Shown here in pieces: positions 46,832 through 57,420 of a stretch of 64,000 nt of DNA (position 1 is its first letter; each line of letters begins with the position of its first letter). The DNA is from Garcia nutans (taxonomy: Eukaryota; Streptophyta; Magnoliopsida; Malpighiales; Euphorbiaceae), in assembly GCA_947685225.1 (NCBI GenBank), contig CANTUV010000076.1, positions 2,790,001-2,854,000 on the forward strand. The letters run 5' to 3'. Made by a program: the position numbers and the translations under genes. The notes under the pieces are model-generated. The model saw only the letters and a program-made list of their open reading frames with translations, was not told the origin of the DNA and did not search any database.

Positions 46832-47063
46832 TGATGTGGCTGGGCCAAACCTTTCTCAGGAGGTCACCCATCCTGGTACTTACCATACACCAGCACGTTT
46901 AACCGGAAAGAACGCTAATCATTTTTACCAAAAGCTTAAGCTGTCAGTAGAGGCGTACCCATTTTCTTTATTTGGATCAAACATGGGCTCATCAGTCTCT
47001 TTTGACTTTATGTGTTACTTTGTCGAACTTGATCTACAACTCTCCAAACCATCGGACATATCA
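46832..47063 (-). repeat. Cassandra LTR (3')
   Basis: 232 bp, TGATGTGG...CATATCA, direct repeat of 47143-47374 with about 25-30 substitutions by eye. Confidence 0.88.
46850..46908 (-). promoter_or_regulatory. 5S-rRNA-like pol III promoter segment in Cassandra LTR
   Basis: On the minus strand it reads CGGTTAAACGTGCTGGTG, then GTAAGTACCAGGATGGGTGA and CCTCCTGAGAA. These align in order to the A box, intermediate element and C box of plant 5S rRNA (TTAAGCGTGC, GTAGTA, GGATGGGTGACCTCCTGGGAA). In 5S genes this is the internal TFIIIA-dependent promoter. Whether it still binds pol III factors is unknown. Confidence 0.75.
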
Positions 47064-47142
47064 TTCTCTCTCTCTTTAAGGAGGTTTATCCTCGAACCTG
47101 GAGCAATGAGACCAGACCTGATAAATAGACTCTGATACCAAA

Positions 47143-47374
47143 TGATGCGGCTGGGCCAAGCCCTTGTCAGAAGGTCACCCATCCTTGTACTTACCCTACA
47201 CCAACACTTTTAACAGGAAAGAACGCTAACCATTTCTACCAAAAGCTTAAGCTATCAGCAGAGGCGCACCCATTTTCTTTATTTGGATCAAACATGGGCT
47301 CACCAGTTTCTTTTGACTTTATGTGTTACCTTGTCGAACCTGATCCACAACCCTCCAAACCCTCAGACATATCA
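47143..47374 (-). repeat. Cassandra LTR (5')
   Basis: 232 bp partner of 46832-47063. The 5S-like segment is at about 47161-47219 and has more substitutions (GGATGGGTGACCTTCTGACAA). Confidence 0.88.
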
Positions 47375-50300
47375 CTGCATATCTTTATGCCTAAAATTTT
47401 CTTGGCTTTACCAAAGCCTTTTATTTCAAACTCCTGATTCAGCTAAGCCTTCAAGTTCTCAATTTTCCTTGATTTTTTGAAGCTATTAGCATATCATCAA
47501 TATACAAAAAGAAGATATATGAAAGATCCATCTTGTAGCTTGCGCAAATATACACAGTGATCATATTTGCTTATTGTGTACTTCTGCCTCATCATAAAGT
47601 TATCAAATAGTTTGTACCACTACCTCAAAGATTATTTCAATTTGTACAATGATTTTTTCAATTTGCACCCCTATTTTTCTTCTCCAGCAACTTTGAACCC
47701 TTCTGGCTGAGTTATAGAGATTTTCTCTTCTAAGTTACCATATAGAAATGCAGTTTTTATATCAAGTTGAACGAGTACCAAAGCTATTTGTGCTACTAAG
47801 GCCAATAAAATTCTAATAGAGGAATATTTTACAACTGATGAAAATACATCATTATAATCAGTTCCCTCAATCTGAGCATAACCTTTAGCTACCAACCTTA
47901 CCTTGTAGTGAATATCGTTCTTGTCAGAAAATCCTTCTTTCTCTGTATATATCCATTTGCATCCAATGACATTCTTTTTCTTTGGTAGATTGGCTAGTTT
48001 CTATGACTGATTCTTTTTATGGTACTGCATTTCATCATCCATGGCCTTCCTTCACTTCTCATTTTCTGAACTTTGGACTTGTAAGTGTTAAGAATGTCAT
48101 CATTTACAATTAAGGATGCATAAGCCACCATATCATCAAATCGAGCAGGTTTGCGAATCTCTCTTCGTGACCTATTTAATGCAATAGATTTTTATTACTG
48201 TGGAGACTCTTGGATTTGAACCTCTTCTTCATCCAACTCCACCTCTACCGTAGGATTGTCTTCATCTATTTTATCAGTCGTTGCTAGGCTAATAATTCTT
48301 CTTTCAAACTTCACCTGATTTGGTGTACCATATGTCTGCTGAATAATTTCATTTGTCACCTTTTTTAATACGATAGACTCATCAAAGGTAACATCTTTGC
48401 TAAAGATTATTTTTGTTATTTCTGGACACCAAAGACGAAATCCTTTCACACCAGTGGTAATCCCCATATAGAGCACTTTATTTGCCCTTGGATCTAACTT
48501 TGATTCCTTAATATGGTAGCATGCAGTGGAACCAAATAGATGTAATGAATCATAATCTATAGCAAATTTTCTAGACCAAATCTTCAAAGGTGTTTTACCA
48601 CCAATAGCAGCTGATGGTAAGCGATTAACGAGATGACATGCAAAAGTCACAACCTCAACTCAAAATTATCTGTCCATTCCAATATTGGATAATATACACC
48701 GAACTTTTTTCACCAATGTCCAGTTTATACGTTCTGCCATCCCACTATGTTGTTGAGTATCTCTAACTATAAAGTATCTAACAATGCCTTCATCTTGACA
48801 GAATTTAAAATATGGATCACTTTTATACTCTCCACCGTTATCTGTGTGGAGATATTTGACTTTTCTGACCATTTGAGTTTCCACCATCTTTTTTCATATG
48901 AGAAAATCTCTTAAAACTTCATCCTTCGTCTTCATATTTTGTGTCCATATTCTCTAAAAGAAGTCATCAATAAAAGTTATAAAATAGTACTTTCCTTCTA
49001 TTAAAGCTGTCTTGGAAGGACCCCATACATCTGAGTAAATATAGTCTAAAATACCCTTAGTATCAATGATTGTAGTATCAAACTTTACTCTATTCTACTT
49101 GCCTTTGATACAATGCTCACAGAAATCTAACTTCTGGAGTTGCACTCCTTTTAGCACTCTTTGATATGATAAAAGTTTAAAGGATTTATCGCCAGTATGC
49201 CCCAAGCAGATATGTCATAATCTGGTTGCTTTTAACTTCTGATTATTACTGGAAGTTGCCGCTATTGTCCTAATAATTGCATTAACCTGATAGTAATACA
49301 AGTTATTGTTCTTTCTTATTCCTTTTCATTATTACCAGTACACCAGAAATGATTTTTATTATTCCATCTGCTACATTTACAATGAAGCTCTTTGATTTTA
49401 GGACTCCCACATAGATGAGATTCTTTTTCAAACTCGATACATATCAAACATTTATCAGAGTTCTGATTGATCCATCATGATTCCTTAATTGGATTGAACT
49501 AATCTCCTTAATCATACATGGATCGTCATTTGCTGTGTAAATATTTGCACCTTCTAGTTCTCTAAAGTCAAAGAATAAATCCCGATTGGGACATATATGA
49601 TGGCTACAACCTGAATCAAGTAGCCATACACTAAAATAGCTTGTTGATGATACAACAGCTAATGAAAAGTCTGAGTCTTCATTATCACACTCAGCTGTAT
49701 TTGAATTCACAACAACTTTTCTTTATCAGATTTGCTTTTTTTTTTCCTCAGCTTAGGATAGTCTATTTTCCAATGCCCTTTCTCCCGACAAAAGGCACAT
49801 TCATCTTTAACTAGTCAGAATTTTGATCTTTCCTTCTTTTTCTCTCTTCTTGCTTTAAGAGCGACATCTCATTATCAATGCTTTTCCTGCTCCACTCGAA
49901 CTCTCTCTCTTGTCCTTCTTTCGCAGTTCGTAAATGTATAATATAACAGTTACTTCAGAAAGAGTCGCTTTATCCTTCCCATGGAGTAGAGTTATTTCAA
50001 GAAACTCAAACTCTTCTAAAAGGGACCCCAATAGTTTCAAAGCCAAATTTTCATCTTTGAAAGTCAAGTCCAAATTTATCAAATCAGCTACCAGCTGATT
50101 AAAATTGGTGATATGCTCATTTATAGTGATACTAGGAATATAAGTGAAGCGAAACAATCTCTTCTTCATATGAAGTTTATTCTGACTACTTTTCTTTAAA
50201 AATTTTTCTTTCAATATTTTTCACAATTTACTTGCAAAAACTTTCTTATAAAAAATATACTTTTGTTCTCTAGAAAGGCAATATTGAATTGTATCACATG

Positions 50301-50677
50301 CCACACGATTGATGGCTTTTCAATTTTTATCATCAATATTTTTTGGTTTCTCTTCTTCAATGACAATGTATAGACATTGTTGAAAGAAAGCGTCTAGAAC
50401 CTCACTTTGCCACATGACAAAATGACCCGTACCATTAAAAAATTTTACTGCAAATCTAACATTTGACACAATAGTCCTTAACCAAATTGACGAAGTGGAT
50501 GTTGTCTCATTTGTGGTGGATAATTTATTTGAGTCATCTGCCATCTGTGCTTCAAAATTATTTAATATCTAACAAATGCGGAATGCCAATAATCTAAAAA
50601 AAAAATTTCTAATGTGGAAGATCATACTAGGCTGTAACCACAAAGCACACTCAGAAAATCTTATATCTGATATCAAT

Positions 50678-51152
50678 TGTTGTGGAAATTAAATTATTTT
50701 TTCACCAATGATACGTATAGTGTATGAACAATTGCACCAATAATTATACCATGAATATTCTCAGAAAAAAAAAATTGGATCATAATGGACACGCTTAATA
50801 ATATCAAGTCTTTTCTTAGACATAATTTTTCTAAATATATAATTAATAACATAAAATACTACCACAACTATACCTAAAAATAGTTATTAAATAAATAATA
50901 AAGAGAGCATCAAAATTTAATAAGGTTCAGTTAATTTTACCTCTGTCCTAGGATATCACCAAAATAAATTTACTAATATTAAAAAAGAAATACGAAAGAG
51001 ATAGAGAATAATAAAATTAAACCTTATATAATGAAAGACTTAATTTTTTTAGGGATGAATCAATTAAGAGAGGGAGGTGTCCCTTATATAGTAAAAGATC
51101 TCCTATAAAAATTTTACATCTTTCGATATGAGATAAATAGCCACAACTAACA
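50678..51152 (-). repeat. 5' LTR of old copia element
   Basis: 475 bp, in element sense TGTTAGTTGTGGC...CCACAACA, with canonical TG...CA ends. Confidence 0.82.
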
Positions 51153-51157
51153 ATAAT

Positions 51158-51928
51158 TACTTTTAGCAATGGCAAACCACACATATAATTTATCATAGGA
51201 AGATTGAGCAGTACTATTCAATTATAAAAACATATAATCTAATAATATAATTAAATAAATAAAATATGGTTTTTTCAGTACAATAAAATTTGGTTTCTTC
51301 AAGTTTGGTAAATATTTGATTTTTATAAAAATATTGTCTTTCAAGTATCAATTTAATAATATATAAAAAATGAAAATTAAATTAAATGAATTTTTTTAGT
51401 TAATATGCAAATTGTAATTTCTATTATAAAATATTTTATTTGCAATGAAATTTTATTAATTATATATATATAACTTTAAGTGATTCTTTATTAATAATGT
51501 GCAAACGAAAATTTTTATTTTCATTAACAATGTTCTGATATAAATTATAAATTAATTAAATTACTCTGTACCCTCCTATGTTTGATAAAATTCATTAGTC
51601 AAACTTTATTTTATATTCAAATTAAAAGGTCTTTATCAAATCCTTCCACTGTATTTTTTTGGTTCAATATTTTGTCGATGGAAAAAAGAACAATCAAAGA
51701 CTTGATGTTATTTATTTATTTATTTCATATGCTTCCTTCACTAATAAGAAAATAAAGAACAAATCCGAATGAAACACGCACGTAAAATAATGATAATAAT
51801 TTTGACCTATGAAACACAAATTCATAATCTAATGTAAGATTATATTTAATGAAAATATATTAAATATATTTTTAGTTTAATAACAATATAATACAATTAA
51901 ATATATTTTTAGTTTAATACATTACATT
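51158..51928. other. AT-rich intergenic stretch
   Basis: No gene supported. ATATATTTTTAGTTTAATA is repeated around 51865-51920. Confidence 0.5.
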
Positions 51929-52610
51929 AAAAATATATTTGATTAAAACTCGGTAATGGAAGCTTAAATGTCTTTATGGTTCTACCAAACTCGACTCCAA
52001 AAGAATGATTTACGCTAAAAATATATTTGGTTATGTTAATATTATTATAAAGTGGAACTAGAAATAGAATGAAGGGAAGTAAATTTTTTTTAAAAAAATT
52101 ACAAACGAATTAAAACTAAAATTAAATATTTAATATTAAACATATCATAAGAGTATTAGTAATAGTATTATTACAACATATCTTTAAAGTCCTCAAAAAT
52201 TTAATGTTATGAAGATCTTTATTAACATTAGCTGTGGATAATAAATACTGAATCATATAATGAAACTTTAGAAAAAGCTCAAGTCTGGCCAAAGAATTGT
52301 TCTGCATAATTATAAATATATTGTGTGGATATCTTTTAGTAGCTTGGGCAAAATAATACTATCTATCAATTAATGGCTCCTACAATATTTCTTTATGCTC
52401 TTCTTACAAATATATAGAGTAGTGAGGATATGGATCGATGGCCAGAGAATTCATGTGGTTATTGCACATGGATTTCCCTATTATTGACCAATTTGGAGTT
52501 TTGATAAGTAATCTTCTTCATTGTTATTGGAACATGCATGCTCTCAATAACAATGTCATAAAGGCTTCATTAATTATTAGTTCATGATTATGATAATGAT
52601 CATGATCATA
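51929..52610 (+). repeat. segmental duplication, copy A
   Basis: Aligned to 57421-58334 in the same orientation, with well-matched stretches such as CTTTAGAAAAAGCTCAAGTC and GGATATGGATCGATGGCCAG. Differences are roughly 5-10 percent by eye, more at the left. No LTR ends, primer site or ORF. Non-coding, function unknown. Confidence 0.85.
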
Positions 52611-53110
52611 TTAAACTCATATCACAAATACGAACTCATATTACTAATACTAACTCATATCAACATCAAATTACTCATATCAATTTCAAAATAATTGTTA
52701 ATTATCAAACAAAATAATAACACCTATTACAATCAAATAAATACCTTCCATAAAGAAAACATTCAACATAATTATTCCATATTGAATATAATCCGTAATT
52801 ATTAGACATTCTGTATTATAATCCAGAACATTTATTATACAACAAACTAGTATACTACATAACAACAACATATAAATACACATTGATTTTATTTTTAAAT
52901 ACTCGATGCTCTTGAAAAATTATGAAAACAAATGAAATTTTGGCAAGTAGATTTATTGTGACCGCGCTCATGACATCGGTTGCACTTTGGAAGACTTTTT
53001 TTCTCATTTAGTGAAGGAATCCTGTGTATCAAATAAATTTATATCAAACTCATATCAACTAATATCATTTCATGTCAAAATTAAAACTACTCATATCAAT
53101 ATTAAAACTA
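52611..53110. repeat. degenerate minisatellite ACTCATATCAAC, left part
   Basis: Imperfect 10-16 bp units around ACTCATATCAAC, interrupted by a non-repeat piece at about 52690-53020. The array resumes at 55041. Confidence 0.7.
52930..53000 (-). pseudogene. CCHC zinc-knuckle fragment, possibly MULE transposase tail
   Basis: The minus strand encodes KSLPKCNRCHERGHNKSTC, a complete CX2CX4HX4C zinc knuckle preceded by SPSLNEKK-like residues. In plants this short Cys-rich tail after a basic linker is typical of Mutator-like (MULE) transposases and of FAR1-type proteins. No other transposase part was seen, so it is a detached remnant. Retrotransposon gag is the alternative. Confidence 0.4.
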
Positions 53111-55040
53111 TAGTGAGAAGGAATTTTTGCTCTCACTCCCATGTAGAATGGTTCTTGCGACTTTGACATTGTTAAGCTCAGAGCTTTAGAGAATACGGAC
53201 CTAAACCAAGAGAAAATGGAGTCGTCACCCTGACAGGCCGAGAAAAAAAAAAGAGGTGGATGAATCTGTTCCTAAGGAATCCCCAACCCCCTATTAAGTT
53301 CGGAAAGTTGGGTACGCGTGGGGAATGTGACAATGACCCAGCACTCCACATTGCCCTGTTCATTAGAACCGGCCTCTTTTTTAAGTCTTAATATTATAAA
53401 ATTCTTAACTATAATGATATTATCCATACTACATGCAATCATAAGAATAAATAAGTACTTTATTAAAATCACAACAAGTTCAAATAAAATAAATGAATAG
53501 GTACTCATCCATGGATGAAAACATGCCTTTTACAATTGTTCAATGTTAAAAAAAATAAATAAAATAGGATACCCACTAATTGGTGGAAACATACCCTTTA
53601 CATTGATCCAAAACTTAAAATAAATTAAATTACAAAAAATTTAACAAATGAGGTACCCACAATGTGAAAAAATACCTCTTATATATTTGAAACTAAAATA
53701 ATTAACATTAAAATAATAAATTAAATAAATTAAATCATTCAATTATTTATAATGAGCAATAAAAATAAATCATTCATCAAAACATATTATAAATGGGCAT
53801 ATATTAATAATTGAAACTATATTCAAATATCATATTAAATAATAAATGTATAAACTAAGGTTTAACCTATGAATTAGGGTTTCTTAAACTTTAAATTGTT
53901 AAATTAAGGTTTATGGTTTGGTATTATTCAAGTATGCATCTCAAGTGTTGAATATTAAAAACTTAACCACTGCAAACAAATTCATAAATTGATGATCACT
54001 GTATTATTGACTTTGCTAAATTACTGTCTGGATTATTAAGGTTGCAATTGTAAATCTTAACACATAAATTGCTACGGGATAAAGTATTAAAGATAGCTAC
54101 TGGCGGTTTTAAAGAAGAAAAATTGATTAACTAAAAACCATTTGATGAGTAAATCAATGACTAAGCTACTGTAAATTTAAAGTAGATGAAATAAAGAATT
54201 TCAAACATTTGTTTGTTGGTTCCATCAATATTTTAATTTGATCCAAACTTTATATTTGTACCAATGTCGAATCTCGATTGAATGGAATGAAGACAATTAT
54301 TGACTGCCTTTTTGGTTTGATGTTTTGTGTCTCTCCTCTCTCTACTGCTTGTTGCTTGTCGTTTTCTTTTACTGTGTGTTTCTAGGATTTTCTGTCTTTC
54401 TTTTTCTTAATATCAGTTCCTTAATCCCCCATTCCTAAAAGTCCCAAGTCCAAAGTCTCAGCCCTTAAAGTCCCTTCTGAAGTTCAAAAAGTCTGTATTT
54501 ATATGAGCATGCTAGGTTAAACATCATGAAACCTTCCCGTTTAAAAAATGAATTACTGATGCATATCAAAATAATGAATTTGACACAAACCGTGGCTATA
54601 TCGAGTTCAAACCATTTCAATTTAAGGCAAACCAAAGCTCTCTCGAAGTAAAATAATTTTAATCCGATAAAATATAGGTCCATATAGAATTGGGTAGGGC
54701 CCAATTTGATATGAGAACTATCCCATATCGAAATGGGGCTTCCAATTCGATATGAGACCTTAACTTAAGGTCCCATATTGAATTGGGAAGGTCCTAATTC
54801 GATATAGGACTATCCCATATCGAATTGGGGCATCCCAATTTGATATGGGTTGTCCCATATTGAATTGGGAGGCCCGGTTTGACTTGGACACACCCCTGAA
54901 TGCCCTAAGATCGAATCAGACCCAACTGAATATTCAAAACAAATCTCTTTAGGGTTTTCAAGGTTTAACCATTATACAATCTAATTAAAAGGTTTATGAT
55001 TCAGGCAACAGACCAGTCACAGCCAAAATCAAGGGTCTAC
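53111..55040 (-). mobile_element. probable 1.9-kb solo LTR, inserted in minisatellite
   Basis: AACTA occurs on both sides (53106-53110, 55041-55045), and the minisatellite continues across, so this block is an insertion. In minus sense the right end reads TGTAGACCCTTGATTTTGGC. A TATAAATA box lies at 54503-54496, followed by a leader with AGAGAGAGGAGAGAC. A downstream GTGACGACTCCATTTTCTCT block near 53230 is a motif common in plant LTR retroelements. No primer site or ORF. The left terminus is not a canonical CA end. Confidence 0.55.
54680..54870. repeat. cluster of alternating inverted repeats
   Basis: About nine copies of a 16-17 bp unit, CCCATATCGAATTGGG or its complement CCCAATTCGATATGGG, with orientation alternating along the array. 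The RNA or single strand could fold into a multi-arm hairpin. It sits in the presumed U3 part of the solo LTR, upstream of the TATA box. Confidence 0.8.
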
Positions 55041-55607
55041 AACTACTCATGTCAACTTCAAAACAATGCAAAACAACTCATATCAACTCAAAATAACTTA
55101 AAACTACTCATATCAACTTTAAAACAACTTATATCAAACTCATATATGCTATTATCAAACTTATATCAATATTAAATTATCATATCAACATAAAAAAAGT
55201 ACACATATTAACTTAAAAATAACTCATATCAACTTAAAAATAACTCACAACTACTCATGTCAACTTCAAAACGTCTCAAATCAACTCATATTAAACTTAT
55301 ATATACTGATATCAAACTTATATTGGCATTAAAATTACTCATATCAACATCAAAAATACTCATATCAACTTCAAAACTACTAATAGCAACTAAAAAACTA
55401 CTAATATCAACTTCAAAACAACTTATATCAACTTTAAAATAACTCATATCAACTCAAAATAACTCATATCAAACTCAAAGTAAATTGATATCAATTAATA
55501 TCAACATTAAGTACTCATATCAACATTAAAACTGCATATATCAAATCAAAACAACTCAAAATTACTCATATCAACTCATATCAATATCAAAATTACTTAT
55601 ATCAACA
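55041..55607. repeat. degenerate minisatellite ACTCATATCAAC, middle part
   Basis: Dense imperfect repeats of ACTCATATCAAC and CAAAACTACTCATATCAA. The longest uninterrupted stretch is about 55060-55600; after the CACTA insertion the array ends at about 56870. Chance ORFs here (for example 55257-55442) are repeat translations. Confidence 0.85.
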
Positions 55608-56821
55608 CACTACAACATTTTGCATAGTTAGCCATGGAATATATTATAGCTAAAAGTATAAACTTATGTAGCTGAATGTTTTAGCCATGACTGCAATTTT
55701 TTGTAGCTCATCATAGTTAGAAGTGACGTAGCTAAAAATTAGCCATGTAATTTTTATTTTCGTGGTTAAGAGCTAATATTTTTTGCTACATTTGAAATAA
55801 TTATATAACAAAAAAGATAAATATTTTTGCCATAATAATAATAAATTTGTAGCAAAAGCTTATTTCATTTAGCTATAGTAAATAGTATCTATAGCAATGC
55901 TTGTATATTAACTACAATCATATATATTTATGATTAAAACTTGAAAATATTTGCTACAAAAATAATAATTGTAGCAAATATGTCGAGTTTTTTACTAGAG
56001 CCTTTACTACTTCTATCAGTCTAGATCACAGAACCTGACCAGTGCCTTTATACTCCTTCCTGCCAAACAACTTATTGAATCATTAGCTCTAATATCACTT
56101 GTAGCCGGAGAGCTCACTTACTTGGGTGATCTTCTGCATGAATCTTGTGAGGGAATACACTTCAACTAAAATTTTAATTATTTATGAGTTTTTTTTAACT
56201 TATATATCTCTTACTAAATATATCTTTTTCCGATGTAAGATTCCTCTCACAATTTTTAATAACATTAATTAGCTGCGGGTATGAAAATTTTGTAACTAAA
56301 TTCAAAACTTTTTCTATGGATAATATATTATAACTTTTTTCATGTATATATATTCAATTAGGTATTAGGACTAAAATATTATAGCTTAAAGGCTAATTAT
56401 TGCTATTATAAATGAAAGTTAAAATAAAAGTTAAGATTTTGCTTTAAGAGGCCAAGTTTCATAGCAAATGAAACTATAGATAGTCATAAATCATACATTT
56501 TGTAGCTATTATTTTATACTTTCAGTCACAATTTAATTTTTATGGCTAATAATAATAACTATTGCTATGAAAGTTTCACATCTATAGTTGAAACATTTGA
56601 TGTGCTACTAGCGCTATAAAGTTATAACTAAAAGCTAATTTTTGCTACGACAAATGCAATTTGAAAAAAAGTTGAGTATTTTTCTTGAGAGACTACTTTT
56701 CATAGCTAATGAAATTAGTATTAGTTATGAGTAATAAATTTCATAGCTGATATTATACATTAGCTATTAGCAAAAGTACCGTAACAAATGTTCGTAGCTA
56801 TATATATTAATTGTTGTAGTG
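55608..56821. mobile_element. non-autonomous CACTA (En/Spm-type) element
   Basis: 1214 bp, begins CACTACAACA and ends TGTTGTAGTG, flanked by ACA on both sides (55605-55607 and 56822-56824), the 3-bp duplication of CACTA elements. Subterminal TTTGCTAC / TAGCTA motifs recur in both orientations throughout, the usual transposase-binding pattern. No ORF. It splits the minisatellite. Confidence 0.88.
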
Positions 56822-56824
56822 ACA

Positions 56825-56870
56825 CCAAAATTACTCATATCAACTTAATATCAACTCATATCAATGTTAA
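56825..56870. repeat. degenerate minisatellite, right remnant
   Basis: TTACTCATATCAACTTAATA and following units continue the array beyond the CACTA element. Confidence 0.7.
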
Positions 56871-57081
56871 AATAAAGAAAAAAATATGAGGAATGAAGAA
56901 AGATTTGTAATAATATTGTAAAATATACATGAAATTAATTAAGTACTATTTAATATAAAATAACATCATTTTCGAAAGCCAAAACATACATACGTTGTTC
57001 AATTTTTTTAATATTAGCTCAAATTAGATATTTTCAAGGAAAAAAAACTAAATCGATTTATCTTAACTTGAGTGAGATGAA

Positions 57082-57300
57082 ATAAATCTACTGCCAACAA
57101 ATGGAGTCACAAAACAGAGAAAAGATCGACAAAGAAAAAGAGAAAGAAAATCAACAAAAAGAATGAGAGAGAAGAGATCAAAAAAGAAAAGAAGAAGAAG
57201 AATAAATTGAAAAAGAGAAAGAAGAAGAGGATATCGAAGAGAAAGAGAAAAAGAAGAGGAGATAGAAGAGAAAAAGAAAGAAAAAAGGGAAAGGGAAAGT
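57082..57300. repeat. polypurine tract of about 220 bp
   Basis: Almost only A and G on the plus strand (GAGAAAGAAGAAGAGG-type). Mirror-like stretches could form triplex DNA. No ORF of note. Confidence 0.75.
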
Positions 57301-57420
57301 GTATCGGAACTTTTTTAAAAGTGATTGAGGAATATTTTTATCTAAAAAAGTCAAATTATAATTTCTAGAGTCTAAAATTTATTAATGTGTTGGGCATGAA
57401 TATTTTTGTGGTTAATTTTC

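Larger units (their letters stand above)
46832..47374 (-). mobile_element. Cassandra TRIM retrotransposon, complete, nested
   Basis: A 543-bp element: LTR 46832-47063, 79-bp internal region with tRNA-Met primer site (TGGTATCAGA, 47140-47131), LTR 47143-47374. Both LTRs are 232 bp with ends TGATG...ATATCA. They carry a segment resembling the 3' half of 5S rRNA (next entries), the hallmark of Cassandra. No coding capacity; it depends on enzymes of other elements. It sits in the RT-RNase H junction of the old Tork copia. Flanks CTATA and CTGCA match at three of five bases, consistent with a decayed target duplication. Confidence 0.88.
46529..50544 (-). pseudogene. Tork-like gag-pol, heavily decayed
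   Basis: Fragments in order: gag (FAVKFFNGTGHFVMWQSEVL, near 50450; LLGSLLEEFEFLEITLLHGK, near 50000); protease WLLDSGCSHHICPN near 49610; integrase LHTDNGGEYKSDPYFKFCQD near 48830 and PSAAIGGKTPLKIWSRKF near 48600; RT VAKGYAQIEGTDYNDVFSSV and LDIKTAFLYGNLEEKI near 47880-47740; RNase H entry YANVISSLMYVMMHTSLDIS near 46650. Stops and frameshifts separate all pieces. The protease-integrase style (DSGCSHH) and gag resemble Tnt1/Tork. Not functional. Confidence 0.85.
45535..51152 (-). mobile_element. old Tork/Tnt1-like copia element
   Basis: Flanked by the 5-bp duplication ATAAT (45530-45534 and 51153-51157). Diverged LTRs are 45535-45992 and 50678-51152. On the minus strand the right LTR ends ...CCACAACA and is followed by a decayed tRNA-Met primer site (ATTGATATCAGA). 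The polypurine tract AAGATGGAGATT lies next to the left LTR. Gag, PR, INT, RT and RNase H remnants run in copia order. LTR divergence is clearly higher than in the other elements here, so this is an old insertion. A Cassandra element is nested at 46832-47374. Confidence 0.85.

Noticed and set aside
46836..47135. 99-residue ORF
   Set aside because: It spans the LTR and internal region of Cassandra; chance frame on the antisense strand.
46850..47219. Possible 5S rRNA genes
   Set aside because: Only the 3' half-like segment is present, embedded in 232-bp LTRs with a primer site; this is Cassandra, not a 5S gene.
55257..55442. 61-residue Ser/Lys/Leu repeat ORF
   Set aside because: Direct translation of the minisatellite.
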